A stretch of DNA of 64,000 nt from Paraburkholderia phytofirmans PsJN (lineage in GTDB: Bacteria; Pseudomonadota; Gammaproteobacteria; Burkholderiales; Burkholderiaceae): NCBI RefSeq assembly GCF_000020125.1, contig NC_010681.1, forward strand, positions 496,001 to 560,000, read 5' to 3'. The position numbers and the translations under genes are program-made. Below, piece after piece: positions 47,844 to 56,603 of this stretch (position 1 is the first letter of the stretch; the number at the start of each line of letters is the position of its first letter). A model generated the notes under the pieces. It had not been told where the DNA came from. It searched no databases and saw only the letters and a program-made list of their open reading frames with translations.

Positions 47844-48977
47844 TTGAACTACGACACTCCGCCCGGCCTCGAAGTCGCGGCCGGCAGCCAAGGCAAGATC
47901 GTCCGGCTCTCGGGCCAGTGGACGGCGCTCGCGCTCGCGCGCGACAGGGCCACTGGGCACGTGATCCCTCTGTTGCGGTCGCTGGTCGGCGCCGAAGGCA
48001 TCGGTCAATGGGACCTGTCGCGGATCGACCGGATGGACCACGTCGGCGGCCAGGCGCTGTGGCGCGTGTGGGGCCACAAGATGCCCCCGGACACCACGCT
48101 GACCGACACGCAGCGCGATATTTTCGAACGCATCGCCTTGCTCGACACCGTGCGCGAAAAGGCCGAGCCGGTGATCAGGTTCGATCCGCTCACGCGGCTC
48201 GGGCTCGCGATTTTCTCGTTCTTCGAGCATCTGTACGGCGGCGTGGCGATGCTCGGGCGCGTCGTTCTCGACCTGCTGGCGATCGCGCGCAAACCGAAAA
48301 TCACGCCGTGGACCGAGATCTCCGCGAACATCTATAACGCGGGCACCAAAGCCCTGCCGATCACCGCGCTGGTCGCGTTCCTGATCGGCATCGTGCTCAG
48401 TTATCTGTCCGCGCAGCAGCTGCGGCTTTTTGGCGCAAACCAGTACATCGTCAATATCCTTGGGCTCTCGGTGATTCGCGAACTCGGGCCGGTGCTCGCT
48501 GCGATTCTGGTGGCTGGCCGCTCGGGTTCGGCGATCACCGCGCAGATCGGCGTGATGCGCGTGACCGAGGAACTCGACGCCATGCGCGTGATGGGCATCC
48601 CGCACGGCCTGCGGCTGATCTTGCCGCGCGTGGTCGCGCTCGGCGTGGCGATGCCGCTGCTCGTCATGTGGACCAACATCATCGCGCTGACGGGCGGCGC
48701 ACTCGCGGCGAAGATCGCGCTCGGCATCGACATGAGCTATTTCGCGCGGGCTTTGCCGGGCGTGGTGCCGGTCGCAAATCTGTGGATCGGCCTGGGCAAG
48801 GGCGTCGCGTTCGGCATGCTGATCGCGATCGTCGGCTGTCATTTCGGTTTCCGTATCAAGGCCAATTCGCAGAGTCTCGGCGAAGGCACGACGACCTCGG
48901 TGGTGACCTCGATTACCATCGTGATTCTCGCGGACGCCGTGTTCGCGATCCTCTTCCAGAACGTGGGGCTCGGATGA
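47844..48977 (+). CDS. MlaE-family lipid ABC transporter permease with N-terminal STAS-like domain
   Basis: 377 residues starting with TTG. Residues 1-110 form a STAS/MlaB-like module (LEVAAGSQGKIVRLSGQWTA, WDLSRIDRMDHVGGQAL); then the MlaE permease (NAGTKALPITALVAFLIGIV, VIRELGPVLAAILVAGRSGS, EELDAMRVMGIP) with five or six membrane helices. It partners the ATPase and MlaD-like genes that follow in moving phospholipid between inner and outer membranes. Fusion of MlaB and MlaE functions means no separate MlaB gene is needed. ATPase gene overlaps its stop by four bases. Confidence 0.9.
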   Translation: MNYDTPPGLEVAAGSQGKIVRLSGQWTALALARDRATGHVIPLLRSLVGAEGIGQWDLSRIDRMDHVGGQALWRVWGHKMPPDTTLTDTQRDIFERIALLDTVREKAEPVIRFDPLTRLGLAIFSFFEHLYGGVAMLGRVVLDLLAIARKPKITPWTEISANIYNAGTKALPITALVAFLIGIVLSYLSAQQLRLFGANQYIVNILGLSVIRELGPVLAAILVAGRSGSAITAQIGVMRVTEELDAMRVMGIPHGLRLILPRVVALGVAMPLLVMWTNIIALTGGALAAKIALGIDMSYFARALPGVVPVANLWIGLGKGVAFGMLIAIVGCHFGFRIKANSQSLGEGTTTSVVTSITIVILADAVFAILFQNVGLG

Positions 48978-49852
48978 TCGCGCCACTCACTCAGGCCGTG
49001 CGCGGCCAACCCGTACCCTCGATCGCCGAGCCGGTGATCGAAGTGATCGACGTGACCAAGCGCTACGGGCGCAACATCGTGCACCGGCATCTGAATCTGG
49101 ACGTGCGGCGCGGCGAGATCGTGTCGATCGTCGGCGGCTCGGGTTCCGGCAAGACCACGCTGGTGCGGCAGATTCTCGGGCTGGAGCGTCCTTCGTCGGG
49201 CACCATCAAGCTGTTCGGCGAGGATCTCGCGACCATTTCGCCTGAAACCGCGCTGCTGATGCGCAGCCGCTCCGGCATGCTGTTTCAGCGCGGCGCGCTG
49301 TTCTCGTCGCTGTCGGTGTTCGACAACATTGCGCAGCCAGTGCGTGAACTCGGCCAGGTGCCCGAAGATCTGTTGCGCGACATCGTGATGCTCAAGCTGG
49401 AGATGGTCGGCCTGCCGTGCAAGCACGCATCGAAAATGCCGTCGGCGCTGTCGGGCGGCATGATCAAACGCGTGGGCATTGCGCGCGCGATCGCGCTCGA
49501 ACCCGAACTGCTGTTTCTCGACGAACCGACCGCCGGGCTCGATCCGCAGGCGTCGGATGAATTCGTCGAGCTGATCTCGGCGCTGCATCGCGCGCTCGGC
49601 TTGACGGTGGTGATGGTCACGCACGATCTCGACACGATGATCGCGTTGTCCACCCGCGTCGCCGTGCTGGCGGATCGCAAGGTGCTGGTCGCCGCGCCGG
49701 TCGAGGAGGCCGCGGGCGTCGATCATCCTTTCATCCGCGAATATTTCCTCGGCCTGCGCGGGCGCCGCGCGTTGCAGGCGCTGCCGCCGGAGCGCCGCGC
49801 GAAGCTGCCGCGGGCGGCGCTCGAGCCGGCATCGTCCGAATTGCCGCTGTGA
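48974..49852 (+). CDS. MlaF-like lipid transport ATPase
   Basis: 292-residue ABC ATPase. VEVIDVTKRYG-type start (VIEVIDVTKRYGRNIV), Walker A GGSGSGKTTLVRQILGLERP, signature LSGGMIKRVGIARAIALEP with Walker B LLFLDEPTAGLDPQA, and MVTHDLDTM as H-loop. The LSGGM form is typical of MlaF. ATG 48974 overlaps the permease stop (ATGA). The C-terminal tail GRRALQALPPERRAKLPR is a family extension. Confidence 0.93.
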   Translation: MIAPLTQAVRGQPVPSIAEPVIEVIDVTKRYGRNIVHRHLNLDVRRGEIVSIVGGSGSGKTTLVRQILGLERPSSGTIKLFGEDLATISPETALLMRSRSGMLFQRGALFSSLSVFDNIAQPVRELGQVPEDLLRDIVMLKLEMVGLPCKHASKMPSALSGGMIKRVGIARAIALEPELLFLDEPTAGLDPQASDEFVELISALHRALGLTVVMVTHDLDTMIALSTRVAVLADRKVLVAAPVEEAAGVDHPFIREYFLGLRGRRALQALPPERRAKLPRAALEPASSELPL

Positions 49853-49868
49853 ACCAGGGAACCTGACA

Positions 49869-50831
49869 ATGGAAAACAAATCACATGCCTTCTGGGCCGG
49901 GCTCTTCACGATCGTTTTGCTGGTGGCTATCGCGCTGGCGGGTTTTTTGTTCAATGTCGACCGTTCCGTGCGGGTGCCGTACGATCTGATCGCGCGCACC
50001 AACGTGACGGGCCTGTTCACCGACGCCGCCGTGCGTTATCGCGGGCTCGACGTCGGCAAGGTGCAGTCCATCAAGTTCGATCCGGCTCATCCGGGGCAAA
50101 TTCTGATTCGCATCCTCGTCGATACGCACGCGCCGATTACCCATTCGACGTTCGGCAGCCTGGGTTTTCAGGGCGTCACGGGTATCGCCTTTATCCAGCT
50201 GGATGACAATGGGCGCGATCCGACGCCGCTGGCGTCGTCGCCCAAACAGGTGGCGCAGCTGCCGATGCGCCCCGGCTTGCTCGATCAATTGCAGCAACGC
50301 GGCGACGTGCTGCTGCGCAAACTCGAAAAAGTCACGGACGATGTCGACCGTTTGCTGTCGCCGGAAATGGCCGCGCAGTTGCAAGGAACGGCCGCAAGCC
50401 TGCAGCAAGCCGCCGACGGCGTGGCCACGCTGACGCAGAAAATAGCGCCGGCCGCCGGGATGCTGCCCGGCACGATCAACCAGCTGGATCGCACGCTGGC
50501 GTCGACCAATCAGTTGATCACCAGCCTGAACCGGCCGAACGGCCCGTTCGAGACCAATCTGAACAAGGTCGGCACGGCCGCGCAGCAGGCCGGCGACGCG
50601 CTGGTGTCGATCAACGGCGCCGTGCAGGAACTGTCGTCGCGGGTCGGCTACGACACCTTGCCGCGCGTCAATTCGCTCGCTGAAGACGTGCGCTCCGCGG
50701 CCCGCTCGGTGGACCGCGCCGCCGATACGTTCAGCACCAGCCCGCGCAGCGTGCTGTTCGGCGCGCCGGGTGCGGCGCCCGGCCCCGGCGAAGCGGGCTT
50801 CAAATGGCCCGCCGCGCGCGCTGCGCAATGA
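49869..50831 (+). CDS. MlaD/MCE-family lipid-transfer protein
   Basis: 320-residue inner-membrane-anchored MCE protein. One N-terminal helix (FWAGLFTIVLLVAIALAGFLF), then the MCE core (DLIARTNVTGLFTDAAVRYR, GLDVGKVQSIKFDP, GSLGFQGVTGIAFIQLDDNG) and a long helical tail (RKLEKVTDDVDRLLSPEM, LQQAADGVATLTQKI) that may reach toward the outer membrane. Works with the permease and ATPase genes before it. The substrate is presumably phospholipid. Confidence 0.9.
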   Translation: MENKSHAFWAGLFTIVLLVAIALAGFLFNVDRSVRVPYDLIARTNVTGLFTDAAVRYRGLDVGKVQSIKFDPAHPGQILIRILVDTHAPITHSTFGSLGFQGVTGIAFIQLDDNGRDPTPLASSPKQVAQLPMRPGLLDQLQQRGDVLLRKLEKVTDDVDRLLSPEMAAQLQGTAASLQQAADGVATLTQKIAPAAGMLPGTINQLDRTLASTNQLITSLNRPNGPFETNLNKVGTAAQQAGDALVSINGAVQELSSRVGYDTLPRVNSLAEDVRSAARSVDRAADTFSTSPRSVLFGAPGAAPGPGEAGFKWPAARAAQ

Positions 50832-50888
50832 GTTGTAGCAATGAAGTTGAAGCAATGATTTTGAAGGTTTGAAGAAAGGAAGATTGTC

Positions 50889-51515
50889 ATGTCACGCTCG
50901 ATTCACCGATTTTTGCCCACGAGCGCCGCGCTGGCGGTGCTGCTCGCATTCGGCGTGCTCGCCGCGGGCTGCGCCGGCACACCGGCAGCGCTCTCTGACA
51001 TCCGCTACGACTTCGGGCCGCCGAGTCCGGCAGCGTCCGCCGGCACGTCGCCGGCCGTGAAGGTGCTCGATGTGAGCGCGCCCGATGTGCTCGAGTCGGA
51101 CAAGCTGATGTACCGCCTGAGTTACGCCGACGCGCAGCAGACCGCCGCGTACGCGAACAGCCACTGGACCATGACGCCTTCGCAATTGCTGACCCAGCGT
51201 CTGCGTGGCGCGCTCAGTTCGCGCGGCACGGTGCTGACGGGCGCCGACGGCGTCGCCGCGCCGGTGCTGAAGGTCGATCTGAGCGAGTTCGAACAGGTCT
51301 TCGACAGCCAGTCCGAAAGTCACGCCGCGGTCACCGCGCGCGCCACGCTCACGCAAAGCGGCAAGGTGCTCAGCCAGCGCACGTTCATCGCGCGGGCGCC
51401 GTCCAGGTCGGCGGACGCCGCCGGCGGCGCGCAGGCGCTCGCCACCGCCAGCGACGATCTCGTCTCGCAGATTGGCGCATGGCTCGGCGTGCAGGCGCTG
51501 GTCGCCGCGCAATGA
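50889..51515 (+). CDS. ABC transport auxiliary lipoprotein (PqiC/YmbA-like)
   Basis: 208-residue lipoprotein; LPTSAALAVLLAFGVLAAGC ends in the lipobox. Mature part has DIRYDFGPP, APDVLESDKLMYRLSYADAQ, YANSHWTMTPSQLLTQRLR and EFEQVFDSQSESHAAVT, the auxiliary lipoprotein family found with MCE systems. Likely sits in the outer membrane and joins the MCE tail. Fourth gene of this operon. Confidence 0.87.
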   Translation: MSRSIHRFLPTSAALAVLLAFGVLAAGCAGTPAALSDIRYDFGPPSPAASAGTSPAVKVLDVSAPDVLESDKLMYRLSYADAQQTAAYANSHWTMTPSQLLTQRLRGALSSRGTVLTGADGVAAPVLKVDLSEFEQVFDSQSESHAAVTARATLTQSGKVLSQRTFIARAPSRSADAAGGAQALATASDDLVSQIGAWLGVQALVAAQ

Positions 51516-51546
51516 CCGGCTCGCAGCGCACATCGCGGAGCGCTGC

Positions 51547-52704
51547 ATGAGCGTGAAACCCTGGGCGCGCCGTCCGTCGGTGCTCGCCCGCCAGGCGCTG
51601 GTGCTGTATACCGCGTTGATCGTCTACGGTTCCTGGTATCCGTTTTCGGGCTGGCGTTCGCTCGGCCTCGCTCCGTTTGCCTATCTGTCCGATCCCATGC
51701 CGCAGTACCTGACGGCCTTTGACGTCGTCACGAACGTGCTCGGCTATATGCCGTTCGGCGCGCTGGTGGTGCTCGCGGCCTATCCGCGCTGGCGCGGCAC
51801 GCTCGCCGTTGCGTTCGCCTTCGTGCTCGGCGGACTGCTCTCCGGCGTGATGGAAGCCGTGCAAACCTATCTGCCGACACGCGTCGCCTCCAACCTGGAT
51901 CTCGCCGCCAATGCGCTCGGTGCGCTGCTCGGCGCGGCGATCATGTCGCCGGCGACGGGCGCGCTGCTCGATCGCGGCTTGCTGCGGCGCGCGCGGCTTC
52001 TGTGGTTCGAGCGAGATCGAGCCGCGCTCGCGTGTCTGATCGTGGCGTGGCCGTTCGCGACGATGTATCCGGCGCCGCGCCTGTTCGGTCTCGGCAACTG
52101 GCCGCGCGCGCTCTGGCTGCGTTTCGATTCGACCACGCAAGACGCCTTGCTCGCGTGGACGCCACCTGGCTGGCACGTCGGCGCCTGGCCGGCGCTCGTC
52201 GCCGCCTGGATGCCCGACGATGTGTGGGAAGCCGTCATCACCACGCTCAACCTGTTCGCCGCGCTCGCGCTGGCCTCGTTGCCGGCGCGCCGACATGCGC
52301 CGCGCGTGCGCCTGCTGCTGCTGTTTATCGTGGTGACCTTGTGCGTGAAAGCGGGCGCGACGTTTCTGCAGTCGCAGTCCGGCCTCGCGTTCGACTGGGC
52401 GACGCCCGGCGCGTTCGCGGGTCTTGTGTGCGGGACCGCCGCGGCACTCCTCACGTTGCGTCTGCAGCGCCGATCGCGCGCGGCGCTGGCGGGCGTCGCG
52501 CTGACTATCGCGCTGGTGTTCGTCAACCTGCTGCCGGTCAACCCGTATTTCGATGCCGTGCTCGCCGACTGGCGGCAAGGGCGTTATCTGCACTTCAACG
52601 GACTGGCCCACTGGCTCGCGTGGATCTGGCCGTACGCGGCGCTCGTGTGGCTGGCGTATGTGGTGGAACAGGCGTGGCTCAAGCGGCGCATGAAACACGC
52701 GTGA
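51547..52704 (+). CDS. VanZ-family membrane protein
   Basis: 385-residue polytopic inner-membrane protein. The N-terminal half has the VanZ-like pattern (YGSWYPFSGWRSLGLAPFAY, DVVTNVLGYMPFGALVVLAA, GVMEAVQTYLPTRVASNLDL followed by AANALGALLGA), the second half has more helices (LLLLFIVVTLCVKAGATF, AALAGVALTIALVFVNLLPV). Function unknown; relatives are linked to cell-surface stress or teicoplanin tolerance. ATG 51547 starts 29 bases after the lipoprotein stop, so it may be co-transcribed with the lipid transporter. Confidence 0.88.
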   Translation: MSVKPWARRPSVLARQALVLYTALIVYGSWYPFSGWRSLGLAPFAYLSDPMPQYLTAFDVVTNVLGYMPFGALVVLAAYPRWRGTLAVAFAFVLGGLLSGVMEAVQTYLPTRVASNLDLAANALGALLGAAIMSPATGALLDRGLLRRARLLWFERDRAALACLIVAWPFATMYPAPRLFGLGNWPRALWLRFDSTTQDALLAWTPPGWHVGAWPALVAAWMPDDVWEAVITTLNLFAALALASLPARRHAPRVRLLLLFIVVTLCVKAGATFLQSQSGLAFDWATPGAFAGLVCGTAAALLTLRLQRRSRAALAGVALTIALVFVNLLPVNPYFDAVLADWRQGRYLHFNGLAHWLAWIWPYAALVWLAYVVEQAWLKRRMKHA

Positions 52705-52761
52705 AGGTGTGCGGCACGCAGGGCGGGCGTGGACAGCATCGGCGACCGCCAGCCTCGCTCG

Positions 52762-52767
52762 TTATAA
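52762..52767 (+). promoter_or_regulatory. Possible -10 element for the ferredoxin gene
   Basis: TATAAT at a position 73 bases before the ferredoxin ATG, in the 136-base gap after the VanZ gene. The -35 at 17 bases is poor, so this is a weak candidate. Confidence 0.3.
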
Positions 52768-52840
52768 TCGTTCGCACAACAGGCGCGCCGCCGTGCATCC
52801 AGCGCCATTCCCCACACTGACAGTCTCGCCCCCGGACATC

Positions 52841-53164
52841 ATGGACTCCTTCTACAAGTACCACGTCTTCTTCTGTCTCAATCAGCGCGACCCCGGCGCC
52901 GAGCGCCCGAGCTGCGCGAACTGCAATGCGCAGGAGATGCAGGAGTACGCCAAAAAACGCGTAAAGAAGCTCGGTCTCGCAGGCCCGGGTCAGGTGCGCA
53001 TCAACAAGGCCGGGTGCCTCGACCGCTGCGAACTCGGCCCGACGCTCGTCGTGTATCCGGAAGGCATCTGGTACACGTACGTCGATGAGAGCGACATCGA
53101 CGAAATCGTCGACTCGCACCTCGCCAACGGCAAGATCGTCGAGCGTCTGAAAATCGATCAATAA
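52841..53164 (+). CDS. Thioredoxin-like [2Fe-2S] ferredoxin
   Basis: 107-residue electron carrier with the thioredoxin-like fold of NuoE and Aquifex ferredoxin. Cluster cysteines are in VFFCLNQRDPGAERPSCANC and INKAGCLDRCELGPTLVVYP. DSFYKYHVFFCLN is the family N-terminus. Partner unknown; it is followed eight bases later by an alpha/beta hydrolase. Usual size for the family. Confidence 0.9.
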   Translation: MDSFYKYHVFFCLNQRDPGAERPSCANCNAQEMQEYAKKRVKKLGLAGPGQVRINKAGCLDRCELGPTLVVYPEGIWYTYVDESDIDEIVDSHLANGKIVERLKIDQ

Positions 53165-53172
53165 GTCTCGCC

Positions 53173-53817
53173 ATGAACGTACACACCAAAAAATATCTGA
53201 TTGACGGCCCGGTCGGCAAGATCGAGGTTGCGCTGGATCTGCCCGACGACACGCGCGAAAACGGCGCCGCGCCGCGCGGCATCGCGCTGGTCGCGCATCC
53301 GCATCCGCTGTTCGGCGGCACGATGGACAACAAGGTCGCGCAGACGCTCGCACGCACACTCGTGCAGTTGAACTACGTGACGTATCGCTCGAATTTTCGC
53401 GGCGTCGGCGAAACGCAAGGCGAACATGACGCAGGCATCGGCGAGCGCGACGACTTGCGCGCCGTGCTCGATCACATGCGCGCCGAACCGGGCCAAGGCG
53501 ATCTGCCCCTCGTGCTGGCGGGTTTTTCGTTCGGGACCTTCGTGTTGTCGCACGTGGCCGCGCAGTTGCGCGAAGAAGGTCAGGAGATCGAGCGAATGGT
53601 GCTGGTCGGCACGGCGGCGAGCCGCTGGGAAGTCGCCCCGGTGCCGGAAAACACGCTGGTGATTCACGGCGAAACCGATGAGACGGTTCCCATTCAATCC
53701 GTTTACGACTGGGCGCGGCCGCAGGAATTGCCGGTTGTCGTGATTCCGGGCGCGGAGCATTTTCTGCATCGCAAGCTGCACGTGCTGAAGCGGATCATCG
53801 TCGACGCATGGCGGTAA
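53173..53817 (+). CDS. Alpha/beta hydrolase of the CC_2926/YrfB-like small family
   Basis: 214-residue soluble hydrolase. ALVAHPHPLFGGTMDNKVAQ is the signature loop, NYVTYRSNFRGVGETQGEHD follows, AGFSFGTFVLS holds Ser119, VIHGETDETVPIQS the acid and PGAEHFLHRKL the histidine. Such proteins are annotated as dienelactone-hydrolase- or peptidase-S33-like with unknown substrate. Co-directional with the ferredoxin gene. Confidence 0.87.
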   Translation: MNVHTKKYLIDGPVGKIEVALDLPDDTRENGAAPRGIALVAHPHPLFGGTMDNKVAQTLARTLVQLNYVTYRSNFRGVGETQGEHDAGIGERDDLRAVLDHMRAEPGQGDLPLVLAGFSFGTFVLSHVAAQLREEGQEIERMVLVGTAASRWEVAPVPENTLVIHGETDETVPIQSVYDWARPQELPVVVIPGAEHFLHRKLHVLKRIIVDAWR

Positions 53818-53908
53818 GCGGCGCGCGATGTGTGTTTTCCGGGGTACAGGTACGCACAAACGCAAATTAATCGCCAGCCTTTGCGCAAAGTAACGGGGAG
53901 AGCGCGCG

Positions 53909-53914
53909 TATAAT
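53909..53914 (+). promoter_or_regulatory. Possible -10 element of the dacC promoter
   Basis: TATAAT (in GCGCGTATAATGGCG) lies 224 bases before the dacC start in the 320-base gap after the hydrolase gene. TTGCGC at 53881 is 22 bases away, too far for a classical pair. The rest of the gap shows no gene. Confidence 0.4.
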
Positions 53915-54137
53915 GGCGACTCTTTTTTGGGCGCAGCGCCGCCCATCCGGCAGTTCGCGCGACGCGTAGCGTCTTTTTCGCGCGCAGCGGTGGCGGATGC
54001 GGGCGTGCTGCGCGAACCGATCGCGTGGCCGGAAGTCCAATGGGCGCCGCGCCGTTTTTATGGCCAGACGCTCGCCGACCGGCTCTTCCAAACTCTGCGC
54101 CCTGCGCGCGATGTATTTTTCTGCACGAATCGACCCT

Positions 54138-55367
54138 ATGCGTTTCTCCACCTCCGGCCGCACGTCATTCCCTTCCCTTGCTTCCTTCGTTCCTTCTACG
54201 CTTAGCCGTGCCGTGACCCTCGGCGTGGTGCTGCCGGCCACGCTCGTCGCCAGCACCGCGTTCGCGCAAGTGCCGCCGCCGGCCGTGAATGCGCGCTCGT
54301 GGGTGCTCGTCGACGCGACCAGCAACCAGGTGCTCGCCTCGGGCAATCCGGACGAGCGCGTCGAACCGGCGTCGCTGACCAAGCTGATGACGGCATACCT
54401 CGTCTTCGAAGCACTGCAGACGAAGAAGATCAACATGGACCAGACGGTCATGCCGAGCGAAGCGGTGCGCCGCGTGCGCACGGACGAATCGCGCATGTTC
54501 ATCGAAGCCAACAAGCCGGTGACCGTGCACGATCTCGTGTACGGCATGATCATCCAGTCGGGTAACGACGCGGCGATCGCGCTGGCCGAACTTGTAGGCG
54601 GCAGCGAGTCGCAGTTCGTCAACATGATGAACAACGAAGCGCAGAAGCTCGGCATGAAGAACACGCATTTCGCCGACGTGAACGGTATGCCCGATCCGCA
54701 GCACTACACCACGGCGGGCGACCTCGCGGTGCTGTCGGCGCGTCTGATTCGCGACTTCCCTGACTACTACAACATCTTCTCGGTCAAGGAATTCACGTAC
54801 AACAAGATCAAGCAGCCGAACCGCAACCGCCTGCTGTGGATCGACCCGACCGTCGACGGTCTGAAGACCGGTCACACGCAAGCCGCCGGTTACTGCCTGA
54901 TCGCGAGCGCGAAGCGTTCGCTGCCGGGCGCGACCGACGCGTCACGCCGTCTCGTCTCGGTCATGATGGGCGAGACCAAGGAACACGACCGCGTGCAGGA
55001 CAGCCTGAAGATGCTGAACTACGGCTACAGCGCCTACGACACAGTGCGTCTGTACAAGGCGAATCAGGTGGTGGGCACGCCGCGCGTCTACAAGGGTGCG
55101 CAGGACACCGTGCAGATCGGCGTGAAGAGCGATCAGTACATCACCGTGCCGAAGGGCATGGGCGACAAGGTGAAACCGCAGATCGAGCAGATCGATCCGC
55201 TGATCGCACCGATCGCGAATGGTCAGCAGGTCGGTACGGCGAAGCTGGTGGCCGACGGCAAGGTCCTTGCGCAGTTCCCGATCGTGGCGTTGCAGGCTGT
55301 GCCGCAAGCCGGTGTGGTCGGCCGCGTGTGGGATTCGCTGATGCTCATGTTCAACAAGAAGAAGTAA
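54138..55367 (+). CDS. dacC: D-alanyl-D-alanine carboxypeptidase (PBP5/6 family)
   Basis: 409-residue low-molecular-weight PBP that trims the terminal D-Ala of peptidoglycan stem peptides. Signal peptide ends near VASTAFAQ; catalytic motifs SLTK (Ser79, Lys82), SGN (141-143) and KTG (243-245) are all intact. C-terminal PBP5-type beta domain follows (VPKGMGDKVKPQIEQIDPLI) and an amphipathic tail VGRVWDSLMLMFNKKK anchors it to the membrane. ATG 54138 chosen at the signal peptide; the frame is open upstream to 53997. Followed by the D-amino acid aminotransferase gene. Confidence 0.94.
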   Translation: MRFSTSGRTSFPSLASFVPSTLSRAVTLGVVLPATLVASTAFAQVPPPAVNARSWVLVDATSNQVLASGNPDERVEPASLTKLMTAYLVFEALQTKKINMDQTVMPSEAVRRVRTDESRMFIEANKPVTVHDLVYGMIIQSGNDAAIALAELVGGSESQFVNMMNNEAQKLGMKNTHFADVNGMPDPQHYTTAGDLAVLSARLIRDFPDYYNIFSVKEFTYNKIKQPNRNRLLWIDPTVDGLKTGHTQAAGYCLIASAKRSLPGATDASRRLVSVMMGETKEHDRVQDSLKMLNYGYSAYDTVRLYKANQVVGTPRVYKGAQDTVQIGVKSDQYITVPKGMGDKVKPQIEQIDPLIAPIANGQQVGTAKLVADGKVLAQFPIVALQAVPQAGVVGRVWDSLMLMFNKKK

Positions 55368-55380
55368 GAGCCTGATTGCA

Positions 55381-56346
55381 ATGACCGCTGTTTCCGATGT
55401 TTCGCCCGATCCGATTGTCTATCTGAACGGCGAGCTGGTGCCGTTGTCCGAAGCGCGCGTGCCGGTTCTCGACCGCGGCTTTATTTTCGGCGACGGCATT
55501 TACGAAGTTGCGCCGCTCTACGCCCATCCCGCGCATGCGGGCGGCCGTACGCCGTTCCGTTTCCAGCAGCACCTGGCGCGCCTCGCGCGCTCGGTGGACA
55601 AGATCGGCATCGTCAATCCTTTCGACGACGCCGGCTGGCGCGCGCTGATCGAGCGCGTGGTCGCGGCGAACGAGGCGGACGGCGGTTTGCGTGCGGATCA
55701 GGACGCGATTGCCTATATTCAGGTCACGCGCGGTGTCGCCAAACGCGGTCATGCGTTTCCGGCCGGCATCCAGCCGACTGTATTCGTGATGGTCACGCCG
55801 CTGAACCTGCCGGACGCGGCGCAGCGCGCAGAAGGCGTGCGTTGCGTGACGGCTGAAGATCGCCGCTGGCTCAATTGCGACATCAAGTCCGTGTCGCTGC
55901 TCGGCAACGTGCTGATGGCGCAATATGCCGCGCAGAACGATGCGTTCGAGACGATCCAGTTTCGCGACGGCATGCTGACCGAAGGGTCGTCGTCGAATGT
56001 GTGGATGGTGAAGGACGGCGTGTTGGCCGCGCCGCCGCGCAGCCACAAGATTCTCGAAGGGATTCGCTACGGCCTGATCGAGGAACTGACGAGCGAGTGC
56101 GGCATCCGTTTCGAAGCGCGCGAGATCACCGAGGCCGAACTGCGCGCGGCTGACGAGATCATCGTCAGTTCGGCAACCAAGGAAGTGCTGCCGGTCACGC
56201 AACTCGATGGCCGGCCGGTCGGCGAGGGCAAGCCGGGTGCCGTCTTTGCGGCGCTGTACGCGGCGTATCAGCGAGCCAAGGCCCAGCAAGCGCGCGAGGC
56301 GCAGCAAGGAGTAGAGAATGAGTTCCGTGAACGAGTCACTGTTTGA
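55381..56346 (+). CDS. D-amino acid aminotransferase (class IV)
   Basis: 321-residue PLP transaminase of the branched-chain/D-amino acid class. VPVLDRGFIFGDGIYEVAPL is the fold-type IV hallmark, WLNCDIKSVSLLGNVLMAQY carries the PLP lysine Lys169, and GMLTEGSSSNVWMVKDGVL the phosphate-binding loop. Next to a D-Ala carboxypeptidase it may recycle D-alanine or make D-glutamate. The end overlaps the start of ybeD by 29 bases. Confidence 0.9.
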   Translation: MTAVSDVSPDPIVYLNGELVPLSEARVPVLDRGFIFGDGIYEVAPLYAHPAHAGGRTPFRFQQHLARLARSVDKIGIVNPFDDAGWRALIERVVAANEADGGLRADQDAIAYIQVTRGVAKRGHAFPAGIQPTVFVMVTPLNLPDAAQRAEGVRCVTAEDRRWLNCDIKSVSLLGNVLMAQYAAQNDAFETIQFRDGMLTEGSSSNVWMVKDGVLAAPPRSHKILEGIRYGLIEELTSECGIRFEAREITEAELRAADEIIVSSATKEVLPVTQLDGRPVGEGKPGAVFAALYAAYQRAKAQQAREAQQGVENEFRERVTV

Positions 56347-56587
56347 GTTTCCTTGCGATTTCCCGATCAAGATCATGGGCAAATCGCACCCCGAGTTCGC
56401 CGAGACGATCGTCACGGTGGTGCGGCAGTTCGACAACGAAGTCGACGCCTCGCGTGTCGAAACGCGTCCGTCCAGCGGTGGCAATTACACGGGCCTGACG
56501 GTCACGGTGCGCGCCACGAGCCGTGAGCAGCTCGATGATATCTATCGCGCGCTCACCGGCCATCCGATGGTCAAAGTGGTGCTTTAA
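56318..56587 (+). CDS. ybeD: DUF493/YbeD family protein
   Basis: 89-residue ACT-like small protein. LFEFPCDFPIKIMGKSHPEF, ETIVTVVRQFDNEVD and LDDIYRALTGHPMVKVVL are typical. Its place between D-amino acid aminotransferase/dacC and lipB is conserved from E. coli to beta-proteobacteria and suggested a link to lipoate metabolism, which is not proven. Confidence 0.93.
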   Translation: MSSVNESLFEFPCDFPIKIMGKSHPEFAETIVTVVRQFDNEVDASRVETRPSSGGNYTGLTVTVRATSREQLDDIYRALTGHPMVKVVL

Positions 56588-56603
56588 GCCCTTCGTTTAC
56601 GTG

